Assembly (NCBI RefSeq): GCF_014610845.1
Contig: NZ_JABTCG010000004.1
Location: 372,001 to 436,000 of the forward strand
DNA from: Maribacter arenosus
GTDB taxonomy: Bacteria > Bacteroidota > Bacteroidia > Flavobacteriales > Flavobacteriaceae
Direction: 5' to 3'
Length of the DNA: 64,000 nucleotides
This document shows, in pieces, positions 8,321-17,964 of this stretch. The position numbers were made by a program, and so were the translations under genes. Numbering within the stretch: the first letter of the stretch is position 1; every line of letters starts with the position of its first letter. Under the pieces are notes generated by a model. The model was not told the DNA's origin, did no database searches, and saw only the letters and a program-made list of their open reading frames with translations.

Positions 8321-9067
8321 TTATTTTTTATTAACCGTAGTAATATACTTTTGTAGTGCCATCGTCATTGATGGGGTTTCTGGTGTCGGCGCTTTGATAT
8401 CTATTCGCAAACCAGCTTCTGTGGCCGCATCAATCGTGGAATTGCCAAACACTGCGATCCGCGTATCCTTCTGTTCAAAATCCGGGAAATTCTTCAGTAA
8501 TGATTCAATACCTGACGGGCTAAAGAAGACCAAAACATCATAATACACATCCCTTAAATCCGACAAATCACTGATAACGGTTTTGTAGAATATACCTCGA
8601 GTCCAATCAACGCCCAAATCATCAAGAATTTCAGGCACCTGGGGTTTTAAGACATCGGAGGAGGGTAAAAGAAATTTTTCGTCCTTGTATTTTTTGAATA
8701 CGGGGATAAGATCATTGAAATTCATTTTGCCTACATAGATCTTTCGCTTACGGTACACCACATATTTTTGCAAATAGTAGGCAACGGCTTCCGACTGGCA
8801 AAAATATTTCATCGAGTCAGGCACTTTAAAACGCATTTCCTCGGCTATCCTGAAAAAGTGATCAACGGCATTTCTACTGGTCAATATAATGGCCGTATAA
8901 TTGCGTAAATCTATCTTTTGTTGACGAACTCCTTTAGCATCGACCCCTTCAACATGAATGAAGGGCCTGAAATCAACTTTAACTTTTTCTTTGTCAATGA
9001 GTCTTGAATATGGGGAATTTTCCATTTTAGGCTCAGGCTGCGATACCAAAATCGTCTTTATTTTCAT
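8321..9067 (-). CDS. hemD: Uroporphyrinogen-III synthase
   Basis: Cyclises hydroxymethylbilane to uroporphyrinogen III in heme and siroheme synthesis. 248 residues, the usual size. HemD is weakly conserved, but the family pattern is present: N-terminal TILVSQPEP, a central ILTSRNAVDHFF segment, and the C-terminal VFFSPSGIESLL and IAVFGNSTIDAATEAGL motifs. It is the last gene of a run GT39 - DUF4271 - hemD with gaps of -1 and 5 bp. hemD next to DUF4271 is a recurring flavobacterial arrangement. Confidence 0.92.
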   Translation of the reverse strand: MKIKTILVSQPEPKMENSPYSRLIDKEKVKVDFRPFIHVEGVDAKGVRQQKIDLRNYTAIILTSRNAVDHFFRIAEEMRFKVPDSMKYFCQSEAVAYYLQKYVVYRKRKIYVGKMNFNDLIPVFKKYKDEKFLLPSSDVLKPQVPEILDDLGVDWTRGIFYKTVISDLSDLRDVYYDVLVFFSPSGIESLLKNFPDFEQKDTRIAVFGNSTIDAATEAGLRIDIKAPTPETPSMTMALQKYITTVNKK

Positions 9068-9072
9068 AAATC

Positions 9073-9729
9073 CTAGTCTTTTAGATAGCTCCCGATGAGG
9101 ATTAACGGTGCAATTTCAAGAGCGCAAAGGTACAAAATAAAATAGAAAAAGTAGCTAGTAATCAATTTTTGATAATTCCTTAGGATTGTTATCCAGCCAA
9201 TTACATTTATCAAAAGAATTAGCAGAATTGCCACATAAACCACAACTTTTGAACCGACAAAAATATAGGTCAAGAAGATATTGGCTAAAAACATGATCAT
9301 GCCGCTGTAATTGAAATAGGACAATTTTTTGAACACAATCTCGGTGACCATTTTTTGGATACCAAAGATATACCCATTGCCCAACTGCATGCCCAATTTT
9401 ACAAACAGATAGAGTATCAATGCCATGATAATCCAAGGAAATGCCAAAGTACTTGATATTTGGTCCGTTTTATGAAAAACATCCAAGAACAAATAAACAA
9501 AAAGCGAAAAGTTAATGATCAGGAACAATCCCCAAAAAAGATTAAACCAATTCATTATTTTTTCCTTTTTATTGTACATGAAAATGTACTTGTTATTAAA
9601 GGGTAGTATGATGAAATTTAAGAATCTCGAATAAAATACATTCTTTGCCAAAACCATGAAAATAAGACTAAGGATAACCAAAAAGGTAATCCAATCGGTT
9701 GTTAGGGTATTTCGAAGTATGGGCTCCAT
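9073..9729 (-). CDS. DUF4271 integral membrane protein
   Basis: 218 residues with about six hydrophobic segments. It matches the DUF4271 family, known mainly from Bacteroidota and repeatedly found just upstream of hemD. Function unknown. Its start overlaps the stop of the upstream glycosyltransferase by one base (TAATG), so translation is probably coupled. Confidence 0.82.
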   Translation of the reverse strand: MEPILRNTLTTDWITFLVILSLIFMVLAKNVFYSRFLNFIILPFNNKYIFMYNKKEKIMNWFNLFWGLFLIINFSLFVYLFLDVFHKTDQISSTLAFPWIIMALILYLFVKLGMQLGNGYIFGIQKMVTEIVFKKLSYFNYSGMIMFLANIFLTYIFVGSKVVVYVAILLILLINVIGWITILRNYQKLITSYFFYFILYLCALEIAPLILIGSYLKD

Positions 9730-11420
9730 TAGTCTAATTTAATCGTCTCGCTGTTCAATCCGTATCGCAAACCATTTTCTGATATCACAATTTTAAAATA
9801 TTTGGGGGACACGGTTTTTATCGGCTTTCGTAACCTAAACGTAAAAAGTGTTGTATCATTTGATGAAAGATACATTAATTTCTTTCTGTCGGTATCCAGT
9901 TGAATAGGTACAAGTTCCTCGAATTGTTTGGATTCGTTTAAATAAGCAATGGCAAATTGCAATTTTTCCAAAGGGATGTTCGTGGCATAGGGATTGAACA
10001 CCTTAACGGTATGCGTTTGATCATCCAATTTGAATTTTTCGTCTTCCACAATACACCTTAATTTTCTAAATGATTCAAAGTCATCAATAAAATGGGCGTA
10101 ATAAATACTACCGCTTGCTTTTGGAAAAGTAAACTCCTTTTTATTCAAGTATTTAGAAACATAAAGAACTTTTTTGTGCTGAACCGCTTCTTCCGAATTA
10201 TCTATTGAATATTGATTTTGCCTATAATTAATATTGTTCAAGGAGTATGAAGTTTCGCCTGTATAAAATGCGTACATAGGGGCATTTCGGTATGAGTTTT
10301 CAAAAACCACCGGATTCGTGCCAGCCTTGGATTGTATTTCCTTCATCCAAGCCTTATTCCCATGTGTTTCATAATATACGGGGAATAAAGGTTCATATAT
10401 CAAGCCTATCCTAAGAAATAAGATAATGGCAATGTTGATCAAGCCAAGCCTGAATAGCCATTTACGAACGCTGGCATGCTCCAACAAATAACTATAAACA
10501 AGAATTGCCATAGGTATAGAAACCACGATGATCCATTGGGTCTGCACGCGTCGATTAAAACTGGATATAAAAAAGAATATCAGAACGCCGTAGGTTAAAT
10601 AGAGCAGGGCCTTGGTGAATAGGTCCTTCGAGCGGCTTTTGATAAGGGCATAATACATAAATGGAAATGTGAGTCCGAAAATCGCCACTAGATTTACCAA
10701 AAACCCCAAGGTATATTTGTTGAAATCATACGGGGCATTAGGCCGTTCAAACAAATGATATTTTATAGATATGAAATCATGTTCGTAAAGCCATACAAAA
10801 TGTGGTGTATAACACAGCAAGGCCGTGATAACCGCTATCCAGGCATATTTGTCAGAAACCAACTTAAGGTTTGAAAGCAACACAAAGAATATCACGAGTA
10901 CTGCGTGGTATTTACTGTACATTAGTGCGGCCATTATGATACCTAGGAAAATGGCAAGGACAAGCGTGGGTGTTCGTATAAAACGTTTGTATATCAACAG
11001 AAATAAGGCGGTAAAGAAAAGTAAGGGCGTATCAGGCAAGGTAAAAAAGCCATAAGCATTTAGTAAGGTCATTGAAAAGACCAATACAAAAAAATGGGGC
11101 ACATACTTCTTTTTTTCAGTATTATCAATAGCTAACCATAAAAGAACAAACGTCCCGACAGAAAACAGGCAACTGACAAAACGAACACCTAGTTCACCTT
11201 CAAACAAAAAACCACCGATCTTGATCATTAAAGCAACCATAGATGGATGATCAAAATACCCCCAAGCCAAGTTCTTGGCATAATGCCAATAGTAGGCCTC
11301 ATCGTAAATAAGCTCCGTAAAATTGGCTTGAAATAGATTTAAAATTAATATAGAACCTAATAGGTATAAGAAAAGCTTAGGTAATTTCAATGGTATTGTG
11401 GATTGTTGATTCGGTCGCAA
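9729..11420 (-). CDS. GT39/ArnT-like integral membrane glycosyltransferase
   Basis: 563 residues, multi-pass, with the GT-C fold signature near the N-terminus: LIYDEAYYWHYAKNLAWGYF, in which the DEAYY acidic pair is the expected catalytic loop, followed by DHPSMVALMIKIGG. A soluble C-terminal portion of about 170 residues follows the last helix. Such enzymes transfer a sugar from a polyprenyl-phosphate donor to protein or lipid on the periplasmic side. A polyprenol-phosphate-mannose synthase-like gene starts 109 bp away on the other strand, a natural donor supplier. Acceptor unknown. Confidence 0.82.
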   Translation of the reverse strand: MRPNQQSTIPLKLPKLFLYLLGSILILNLFQANFTELIYDEAYYWHYAKNLAWGYFDHPSMVALMIKIGGFLFEGELGVRFVSCLFSVGTFVLLWLAIDNTEKKKYVPHFFVLVFSMTLLNAYGFFTLPDTPLLFFTALFLLIYKRFIRTPTLVLAIFLGIIMAALMYSKYHAVLVIFFVLLSNLKLVSDKYAWIAVITALLCYTPHFVWLYEHDFISIKYHLFERPNAPYDFNKYTLGFLVNLVAIFGLTFPFMYYALIKSRSKDLFTKALLYLTYGVLIFFFISSFNRRVQTQWIIVVSIPMAILVYSYLLEHASVRKWLFRLGLINIAIILFLRIGLIYEPLFPVYYETHGNKAWMKEIQSKAGTNPVVFENSYRNAPMYAFYTGETSYSLNNINYRQNQYSIDNSEEAVQHKKVLYVSKYLNKKEFTFPKASGSIYYAHFIDDFESFRKLRCIVEDEKFKLDDQTHTVKVFNPYATNIPLEKLQFAIAYLNESKQFEELVPIQLDTDRKKLMYLSSNDTTLFTFRLRKPIKTVSPKYFKIVISENGLRYGLNSETIKLD

Positions 11421-11502
11421 AATTACAAATTCTACATGGTATCCAAAGGTTTAAAAAAATGATAAATAGTAGGTTCATATTCTTCTACAGCTTTTAAAAT
11501 AC

Positions 11503-11510
11503 TATTTTTG
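11503..11510 (+). promoter_or_regulatory. Putative promoter -7 element of the GT2 gene
   Basis: TATTTTTG, an exact TAnnTTTG match 19 bp before the ATG of the GT2 gene; transcription would start about 12 bp before the start codon. Confidence 0.4.
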
Positions 11511-11529
11511 TGGAAATTCGAAGAAGATT

Positions 11530-12258
11530 ATGGCAGGTAGTTTGGTCATTATCCCCACCTTTAATGAAATTGAGAATATTGATGCCATAATAAGGGCTGT
11601 TTTTGGGTTAAAGAAAGATTTTCATATACTCGTTGTTGACGATAATTCACCTGATGGTACAGCTGATCATGTGATGGTCATGCAAAAAGAATTTCCTGAT
11701 CGCTTGTTTGTGGAGGTACGTCATGAAAAATCCGGATTGGGAACCGCCTATATCCATGGTTTTAAATGGGCGATTGCCCGCAGTTATGATTATATCTTTG
11801 AGATGGATGCCGATTTCTCACACAACCCAACAGATCTTTTACGTTTGCAAAAAGCTTGTGAGAATGGAGCCGATGTAGCTGTGGGCTCGCGCTATAAGAA
11901 AGGGGTAAATGTGGTTGACTGGCCGTTGTATCGAATTCTGCTATCCTATGGAGCGTCGTTTTACGTAAAGTTGATTACCGGGATGCGTGTTCATGACCCT
12001 ACTGCTGGTTTCGTTTGTTACAAACGGCATGTACTTGAAAATATTAATTTGGATTCTGTGAAGTTCGTAGGTTATGCTTTCCAAATTGAGATGAAATTCA
12101 GGGCATATTTGAAAAAGTATATAATAGAGGAAGTTTCCATTATTTTCAGGGATAGGGAAAAGGGGAAGTCTAAAATGAGCTCTTCGATCATTAGCGAAGC
12201 AGTCTTTGGGGTAATGAAAATGAAACTAAAAAGTATATTCCAAAAAAACAAATTCTGA
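11530..12258 (+). CDS. Polyprenol monophosphomannose synthase-like GT2 glycosyltransferase
   Basis: 242 residues of a GT-A fold enzyme in the dolichol-phosphate-mannose synthase subgroup: LVIIPTFNEIENIDAII at the start, VVDDNSPDGTAD near residue 37, EMDADFSHNP (DxD metal site) near residue 95, then DPTAGFVCYKR and the basic FRDREKGKSKMS. There is no C-terminal membrane domain, as in the single-domain bacterial forms. It would make polyprenyl-phosphate-mannose (or a related sugar) on the cytoplasmic side, donor for GT-C enzymes such as the divergent neighbour. Two bases separate it from pyrC, so the two are co-transcribed. Confidence 0.9.
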   Translation: MAGSLVIIPTFNEIENIDAIIRAVFGLKKDFHILVVDDNSPDGTADHVMVMQKEFPDRLFVEVRHEKSGLGTAYIHGFKWAIARSYDYIFEMDADFSHNPTDLLRLQKACENGADVAVGSRYKKGVNVVDWPLYRILLSYGASFYVKLITGMRVHDPTAGFVCYKRHVLENINLDSVKFVGYAFQIEMKFRAYLKKYIIEEVSIIFRDREKGKSKMSSSIISEAVFGVMKMKLKSIFQKNKF

Positions 12259-12260
12259 AT

Positions 12261-13598
12261 ATGGGCCGTGTACTGATTAAGAATGCCAATATCGTGAACG
12301 AGAATAAGATTTTTGAATCCGATATTCTCCTTGATGGTGAATTTATAGTTAAGATCGATGAAGCCATCAGGGATTCAGAGGCCAAGGTGATTGATGCAAG
12401 GGGTAGATACTTGCTTCCGGGATTGATAGACGACCAAGTTCATTTTAGGGAACCCGGACTAACCCATAAGGGCGATATTGCCTCGGAAAGTAGGGCCGCC
12501 GTAGCAGGAGGTATAACCTCCTTTATGGAACAACCAAATACCATTCCGCAGACCACCACCATAAAAAAATTGGAAGAAAAATTTGAAAGGGCCGCAGCAT
12601 CTTCCTTTGCCAATTATTCGTTTTTGTTCGGTGGTACCAACGATAATCTCGAAGAAATAAAACGTTTGGATAGAAATGCCTGTTCGGGAATTAAACTTTT
12701 TTTAGGTTCTTCTACTGGGAATATGCTTGTCGATGATGAAGTAGTTATTGAAAAAATATTCAGAAATACAGAAATGGTGATTTCGGCACATTGCGAGGAC
12801 GAAACCACCATTACTCGAAATTTAGCTAATTATAAAGCAAAATTTGGGGATGATATTCCTATAAAATACCACCCATTGATCCGCAGTGCCGAGGCGTGTT
12901 ATCTTTCTTCTTCGAAAGCGATTGCCCTTGCAAAGAAAACCGGTGCAAGGTTTCATGTTTTCCATTTATCAACAGGGATAGAAACTGATCTGTTTCGTAA
13001 TGACATTCCTTTAGAGCAGAAGAAAATTACAGCGGAAGTCTGCATACACCATCTTTGGTTTTCAGATGCGGATTATGATATTAAGGGTACTTTGATAAAA
13101 TGGAATCCTGCCGTTAAAACGGCCGGGGACCGAAGTAAACTTTGGGAAGCTTTATTAGATGATCGAATTGATGTCATTGCCACGGACCATGCCCCCCATA
13201 CTCTGCAGGAAAAGGGCAATGTATATACCCAGGCCCCATCCGGTGGACCGTTGGTACAGCATGCGCTTCCCGCCATGCTACAAAAGTACCATGATGGTCC
13301 CCTTTCTTTGGAAAAGCTGGTCGAAAAAATGTGCCATAATCCGGCGAAGTTATTTCAGATTAAAAAAAGGGGTTTTGTTAGGGAAGGGTATTATGCCGAT
13401 TTGGTCCTGGTCGATCTTGATTACCCTTGGAAGGTGACCAAAGGAAATATTGCCTATAAATGCGGTTGGTCCCCTTTTGAAGGAATCGAATTTAAATCTA
13501 AAGTGACCCATACTTTCGTGAATGGACATCTGGCTTACGAAGAAGGTAAATTTTCTGCCCAAAGGAATGCAAAACGCCTAACTTTCAATAGACCATAA
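12261..13598 (+). CDS. pyrC: Dihydroorotase (Bacteroidota type)
   Basis: Cyclises carbamoyl-aspartate to dihydroorotate in pyrimidine synthesis. 445 residues of the amidohydrolase family: LPGLIDDQVHFREPGL near residue 51, GGITSFMEQPNT, SAHCEDE, FHVFHLSTG, and ATDHAPHT near residue 310 with the catalytic Asp. The classic HxH zinc pair is QxH here (Gln59, His61). As I recall, this substitution is common in Bacteroidota homologues, so it is not a local defect. Overlaps the following lipoprotein gene by one base (TAATG). Confidence 0.9.
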   Translation: MGRVLIKNANIVNENKIFESDILLDGEFIVKIDEAIRDSEAKVIDARGRYLLPGLIDDQVHFREPGLTHKGDIASESRAAVAGGITSFMEQPNTIPQTTTIKKLEEKFERAAASSFANYSFLFGGTNDNLEEIKRLDRNACSGIKLFLGSSTGNMLVDDEVVIEKIFRNTEMVISAHCEDETTITRNLANYKAKFGDDIPIKYHPLIRSAEACYLSSSKAIALAKKTGARFHVFHLSTGIETDLFRNDIPLEQKKITAEVCIHHLWFSDADYDIKGTLIKWNPAVKTAGDRSKLWEALLDDRIDVIATDHAPHTLQEKGNVYTQAPSGGPLVQHALPAMLQKYHDGPLSLEKLVEKMCHNPAKLFQIKKRGFVREGYYADLVLVDLDYPWKVTKGNIAYKCGWSPFEGIEFKSKVTHTFVNGHLAYEEGKFSAQRNAKRLTFNRP

Positions 13599-14023
13599 TG
13601 AAACACCTGATAGCAACCGTAATTGTTTTATTCCTGTTTTCCTGTGGCGAGAAGTTGCTTAAAAAGCCTGAGGATTTAATCCCGAAGGATAAAATGATCA
13701 ATATTCTTAGTGATCTGGCCATTTTGAATGCCGCGAAGAATTCCAATGCGGACATATTGCGAGACCATAATATTGAACCCACCAGCTTCGTTTTTCAAAA
13801 ATACGAGGTCGATAGTCTGCAATTTGTGACAAGCGATGCCTATTATGCTTCCATACCTAAAGAATATGAGGCCATGTACACAGAGATCGAGGCATTTCTA
13901 GAAAAGGAGAAAGGTCGGATAACGGAAGAAAAGAGGATAAGTGACAGTTTACTTTTGGAAAGTAACTTGAAGAATCGTCCCCTAAAAAGGGATAAATCAA
14001 AAACTAGGGATTCTCTTCTTTGA
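13598..14023 (+). CDS. DUF4296 lipoprotein
   Basis: 141 residues with a lipoprotein signal (VLFLFSCGEK, Cys16) followed by the DUF4296 core (PEDLIPKDKMINILSDLAILNAA ... FQKYEVDSLQFVTSDAYYAS) and a charged tail. Known in Bacteroidota only as a conserved family of unknown function. Translationally coupled to pyrC. Its last 20 bases overlap the 3' end of the convergent epimerase gene. Confidence 0.85.
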   Translation: MKHLIATVIVLFLFSCGEKLLKKPEDLIPKDKMINILSDLAILNAAKNSNADILRDHNIEPTSFVFQKYEVDSLQFVTSDAYYASIPKEYEAMYTEIEAFLEKEKGRITEEKRISDSLLLESNLKNRPLKRDKSKTRDSLL

Positions 14024-15011
14024 ATTTTTCACAACAAAAGGCAATTGTTGCCTGCAAGGGTTCGAATTGAAAGCCAATGGCATCAACGATTTTCCGGTTA
14101 TCATAAGTTTCTGGATGTAATAAAGATTCAATGGTTTTTCGAGTGACTCTCCTCTTACTTCCTGTCGTCAGGCTTTTTAGAAAATCAATTAGCCGACCAA
14201 GCTTTAATTGCCATAACCGCAACATTTTCGAAGGCGGTTTTTTGCCTAATGCTATAGCCAATCTGGTCAAAATGTCCTTGTAGGTGATATTCTCTGTAAC
14301 CGCAATGAACCTTTGGTTTACGATATCTGAAGCCATTAGTTCGGTCATCATTTGAATAACATCGTTCACCGTAATGAAACCTGTACCTCCAGGAGGATAA
14401 TAATCCTTTGCCTTTTGGGCTATGTTAAAAAGTGCACCACTACCTGTATCCCAGAATCCTGGACCAAGAATCAGACCCGGATTTACTATAACAATATCCA
14501 GACCTTCCTGCGAACCACGCCAAACTTCCATTTCTGCCCTATATTTTGTAAGGGCATACACATTCACATCCTGGTTTGACCAGTCATTTTCTTCGGTGGC
14601 CATTTGGCCCTCGGTACTTTTACCTATGGCACCGATTGTACTTACATAACAAAGTTTTTTAACGGAATGGGACAAGCATAGGTTTACAATATTTTCCGTT
14701 CCCAAGATATTTGCTTTCTTAAGTTTGTAGTAATCCCTCGGGTCAAATGAAATCAAGGCCGCAGCGTGGTACACATAGTCCACATTTTGAAATGCGATTT
14801 CCAAGGCAGGGATATCGTTGATATCGGCCAAGACCCATTCTATTTTATTATAAAGTTCCGAAGCCTCTTTGGTGTAATAGGAAAATACTTTTTCTACCTG
14901 TTTTAGATTACTGCCTTTCCTATATGTTGCACGTACCGTTGTATTGTTTTTTAGTAAATGCAACATAAGATGCGCCCCAACCAATCCTGTACCACCTGTT
15001 ACCAAAACCAT
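14004..15011 (-). CDS. NAD-dependent epimerase/dehydratase (extended SDR)
   Basis: 335 residues; MVLVTGGTGLVGAHLMLHLL is the dinucleotide-binding glycine motif, and YALTKYRAE (about residues 153-161) is the YxxxK active site. HAAALISF and NPGLILGPGFW fit the dihydroflavonol-reductase-like SDR group. Substrate cannot be told. Single gene, divergent from tyrS (102 bp between starts). Confidence 0.86.
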   Translation of the reverse strand: MVLVTGGTGLVGAHLMLHLLKNNTTVRATYRKGSNLKQVEKVFSYYTKEASELYNKIEWVLADINDIPALEIAFQNVDYVYHAAALISFDPRDYYKLKKANILGTENIVNLCLSHSVKKLCYVSTIGAIGKSTEGQMATEENDWSNQDVNVYALTKYRAEMEVWRGSQEGLDIVIVNPGLILGPGFWDTGSGALFNIAQKAKDYYPPGGTGFITVNDVIQMMTELMASDIVNQRFIAVTENITYKDILTRLAIALGKKPPSKMLRLWQLKLGRLIDFLKSLTTGSKRRVTRKTIESLLHPETYDNRKIVDAIGFQFEPLQATIAFCCEKFKEENP

Positions 15012-15080
15012 GGGCCAAATTTAGGTAAATGCAGCTTAATAAATCCAATTTCAAATAGGGAAAGGCAATGTAATTCCTTA

Positions 15081-15088
15081 TATATTTG
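15081..15088 (+). promoter_or_regulatory. Putative tyrS promoter, -7 element
   Basis: TATATTTG, exact TAnnTTTG match 25 bp upstream of the tyrS ATG. Confidence 0.45.
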
Positions 15089-15113
15089 TAGCTATTATTA
15101 AATAAATCTTCAA

Positions 15114-16409
15114 ATGCGCACAAATTTTGTCGAAGAACTAGGATGGAGGGGTATGATACACGACGCCATGCCTGGCACCGAAGAACATTTAATGACGGGT
15201 ATGCAATCTGCCTATGTAGGTATTGATCCCACAGCGGATTCACTTCATATAGGGCATCTGGTAAGCGTAATGATGCTGCGCCACTTTCAATTGGCCGGAC
15301 ACAAACCATATGCTTTATTGGGAGGGGCTACTGGAATGATTGGTGATCCTTCGGGCAAATCGGAAGAACGCAATTTGTTGGATGAGGATACATTGCGTTC
15401 GAACCAAGAAGCCTTAAAAGTCCAATTAAGTAAGTTCTTGGATTTTGACAGCAAGGCTGAAAATGCCGCTATTCTAGTCAATAATTATGACTGGATGAAG
15501 AACTTTTCGTTTTTGGAATTCATCAGGGATATAGGAAAACATATTACCGTAAATTATATGATGGCCAAGGATTCTGTTAAAAAACGGTTATCTGCCGAAT
15601 CCAAGGATGGTATGTCCTTCACTGAATTCACATACCAATTGGTGCAAGGATACGATTTCCTACATCTTTACCAACATTATAATTGTACGCTACAAATGGG
15701 AGGGAGTGACCAATGGGGAAATATCACCACTGGTACCGAACTTATACGACGAATCGGTGGCGGAAAGGGATATGCGTTGACCTGTCCTCTGATTACCAAG
15801 GCCGATGGTACCAAGTTTGGAAAAACCGAGGGAGGCAATGTCTGGTTAGACCCGAATAGAACCTCACCCTATAAATTCTACCAGTATTGGTTGAATACCT
15901 CCGATGAGGATGCAGCTAAATATATTAAAATTTTCACCTTCCTTGGTAAGGATGAGATCGATAGCTTGATTGCCGAGCATTTGGAGGCACCTCATCTTAG
16001 AATAGTCCAAAAGCGATTGGCCGATGAGATTACAACATTGGTGCATTCCGAGGAAGATTTGGAAAATGCCCAGAAGGCAAGCAATATCCTTTTCGGGAAA
16101 TCCTCTTCCGAAGATTTGAAAAAATTGGACGAAAAGACCTTTTTGGATGTTTTTGAAGGGGTGCCCCAAGCCAATATTCCTAGGTCTGAATTGAATGCCG
16201 GTCTTGATATGATTGGTGCATTAGCCGCAAAAACTGGATTTTTAGGTTCCAATGGGGAGGCCAGAAGGGAATTGAAACAAAATTCTATTTCGGTAAACAA
16301 GGAGAAAGTCGAGGAAGACTACTTGATTACGACCAAGGATTTGATAAACGATACGTTTGTTTTATTGCAGCGTGGCAAGAAGAATTATTTTGTCATGGTA
16401 GCGGTTTAG
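15114..16409 (+). CDS. tyrS: Tyrosine--tRNA ligase
   Basis: Class I synthetase for tRNA-Tyr, 431 residues. [18 protein letters not shown] holds HIGH at residues 45-48; [12 protein letters not shown] binds tyrosine; [12 protein letters not shown], near residue 233, is the KMSKS equivalent. A C-terminal S4-like RNA-binding domain follows ([17 protein letters not shown]). Convergent with the LuxE-like gene, only 19 bp apart, without an obvious terminator. Confidence 0.97.
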   Translation: MRTNFVEELGWRGMIHDAMPGTEEHLMTGMQSAYVGIDPTADSLHIGHLVSVMMLRHFQLAGHKPYALLGGATGMIGDPSGKSEERNLLDEDTLRSNQEALKVQLSKFLDFDSKAENAAILVNNYDWMKNFSFLEFIRDIGKHITVNYMMAKDSVKKRLSAESKDGMSFTEFTYQLVQGYDFLHLYQHYNCTLQMGGSDQWGNITTGTELIRRIGGGKGYALTCPLITKADGTKFGKTEGGNVWLDPNRTSPYKFYQYWLNTSDEDAAKYIKIFTFLGKDEIDSLIAEHLEAPHLRIVQKRLADEITTLVHSEEDLENAQKASNILFGKSSSEDLKKLDEKTFLDVFEGVPQANIPRSELNAGLDMIGALAAKTGFLGSNGEARRELKQNSISVNKEKVEEDYLITTKDLINDTFVLLQRGKKNYFVMVAV

Positions 16410-16428
16410 GGTTGCCAAATGGGGACAA

Positions 16429-17424
16429 TTAGATTACCATAAGGTTACACCCACGTACATCCGAATGGTCGAAACGACCTAGGATTTCGAAACTCCCGTC
16501 TTCATACATCTTTCCCAAATCTTGGGTAGCGATGAACGAGCACGAATAGATATTCGCCAAATCGATCACATTAATTCCTCCCGTTTTTCCAAAGGGCACA
16601 AAATTCAGTGGATCCTCAGTATCCCGGATCAGTAGCTTCATCCAAGGGGGCGTTTTAAATCTGCCATTTCCCTTGGAGTAGGCCTGTGATAGTAGTTCGG
16701 TCATCCCATATTCAGAATGAATTGTTTCAATGCCAAATCCTTTTTTAAGATAATCGTGCAATTCCTTACGAATCAATTCCTTTCGACGACCTTTCATTCC
16801 GCCGGTTTCCATAACAATGGTGTTCTTTAGACGAAGCTGGTGCTTTTCAACCAAATCGAGTAAGGCAAAGGAAACACCAATGAGTAATACTTTATTGCCT
16901 TTGGCATCCAAGGTGGTCAAGGTATCGATGAGCCTATCTATCCCATTCAGATAAAAACCGCTTTCAGGGTGATTGCTTTTTTCAATAAGGCCATTGACCA
17001 TGTAAATCAAGGAGGACCCACTGCGCTCCAAATAAGAAGGTAATAAGGCTATAATACAATATTGGCCAACATCCCCATAAAAATATTGAAAGCCTTTGGT
17101 ATAACTTCGTTCATATAACTTTATGTCGGTAATATAGTGTTTACTGAACGCCTGTCCCGTTGTTCCGCTACTTGAGAATACGGTCTGCACGTCAGAATTG
17201 GTTGCTACTACTTTCTTTGATTTAAAAAAGTGAATGGGTAAAAAAGGGATTTGTTGAACTTTTTTAACACTAGAGGAAGATCGGCCTAAATAATGGCAAA
17301 ATTCATTGTAAATGGGATTGTTCTTAAATTGAAATCTAAAGACATCCAAAGCCTTTGATTCAAATTCATCCTTTGAGTATTTCGCTATTATTTTGGTGGT
17401 GTCGATCATCGGATTTGTTCCCAC
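16429..17424 (-). CDS. LuxE/PaaK-like acyl-activating protein
   Basis: 331 residues matching the acyl-protein synthetase LuxE domain of the adenylate-forming superfamily: FLPIHFFKSKKV, the phosphate-loop FSSSGTTGQAFSKH near residue 85, HSEYGMTELLSQAY near residue 235, and TQDLGKMYEDGSFEILGRFDHSDVRG near the end. It should activate a carboxylate as an acyl-adenylate. No lux genes, fatty acid synthesis or secondary-metabolite genes are adjacent. Met6 (17409) is an alternative start. Substrate and pathway unknown. Confidence 0.82.
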   Translation of the reverse strand: MGTNPMIDTTKIIAKYSKDEFESKALDVFRFQFKNNPIYNEFCHYLGRSSSSVKKVQQIPFLPIHFFKSKKVVATNSDVQTVFSSSGTTGQAFSKHYITDIKLYERSYTKGFQYFYGDVGQYCIIALLPSYLERSGSSLIYMVNGLIEKSNHPESGFYLNGIDRLIDTLTTLDAKGNKVLLIGVSFALLDLVEKHQLRLKNTIVMETGGMKGRRKELIRKELHDYLKKGFGIETIHSEYGMTELLSQAYSKGNGRFKTPPWMKLLIRDTEDPLNFVPFGKTGGINVIDLANIYSCSFIATQDLGKMYEDGSFEILGRFDHSDVRGCNLMVI

Positions 17425-17466
17425 AAAGGTAATGATACAACAAATCGAACAATTCTAAAACTGCAC

Positions 17467-17790
17467 TTATTTTACCACAAGTTTTCGTGTAATGGTATTA
17501 TTATTCTCTGAAACCTGTAGCACATATACCCCTGGAATCAGTCTCGAAATGTTTAAAGAACTATTCAAGATCCGATCGGTTAATACGATTTCGCCAAAGA
17601 CATCATACACAATGATATCTTTCCTTGCATTTTTGTCGGTAGTAATATAGACTACATCGTTGAACGCAGGGTTCGGATAAAGTTTAAACCCTGGAAGATC
17701 ATGGTTTCGAGCGTTTGCTAAATGCTCGGGTTCTTGCGCAAAAAGCGCAATAGAGGACACCATAAGCAGGATAAAGTAGATTTTCTTCAT
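17467..17790 (-). CDS. Minimal T9SS type A sorting-domain protein
   Basis: 107 residues: a signal peptide (MKKIYFILLMVSSIALFAQ) followed almost at once by a complete type IX secretion C-terminal sorting domain: FKLYPNPAFNDVVYI, VYDVFGEIVL, LIPGVYVLQVSENNNTITRKLVVK. There is no cargo domain. T9SS tails normally sit at the end of large secreted enzymes and adhesins. A paralogue lies 175 bp upstream on the same strand. What a free-standing sorting tail does is not known to me. Confidence 0.85.
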   Translation of the reverse strand: MKKIYFILLMVSSIALFAQEPEHLANARNHDLPGFKLYPNPAFNDVVYITTDKNARKDIIVYDVFGEIVLTDRILNSSLNISRLIPGVYVLQVSENNNTITRKLVVK

Positions 17791-17964
17791 TGTATTGATT
17801 TGGGATCAACAATATAAAGATACTGAAAGACGATAGTTACAAGTTGAAAATGTTGTGAAATTCGATAAAATGTAGGTGAAGAATCGCGATGATGCATTTC
17901 ATCGATATTTTAGGTCGATTATCGAAGGAATCATTGCTGATATAGTAGCGTAAAACGGGATTAA

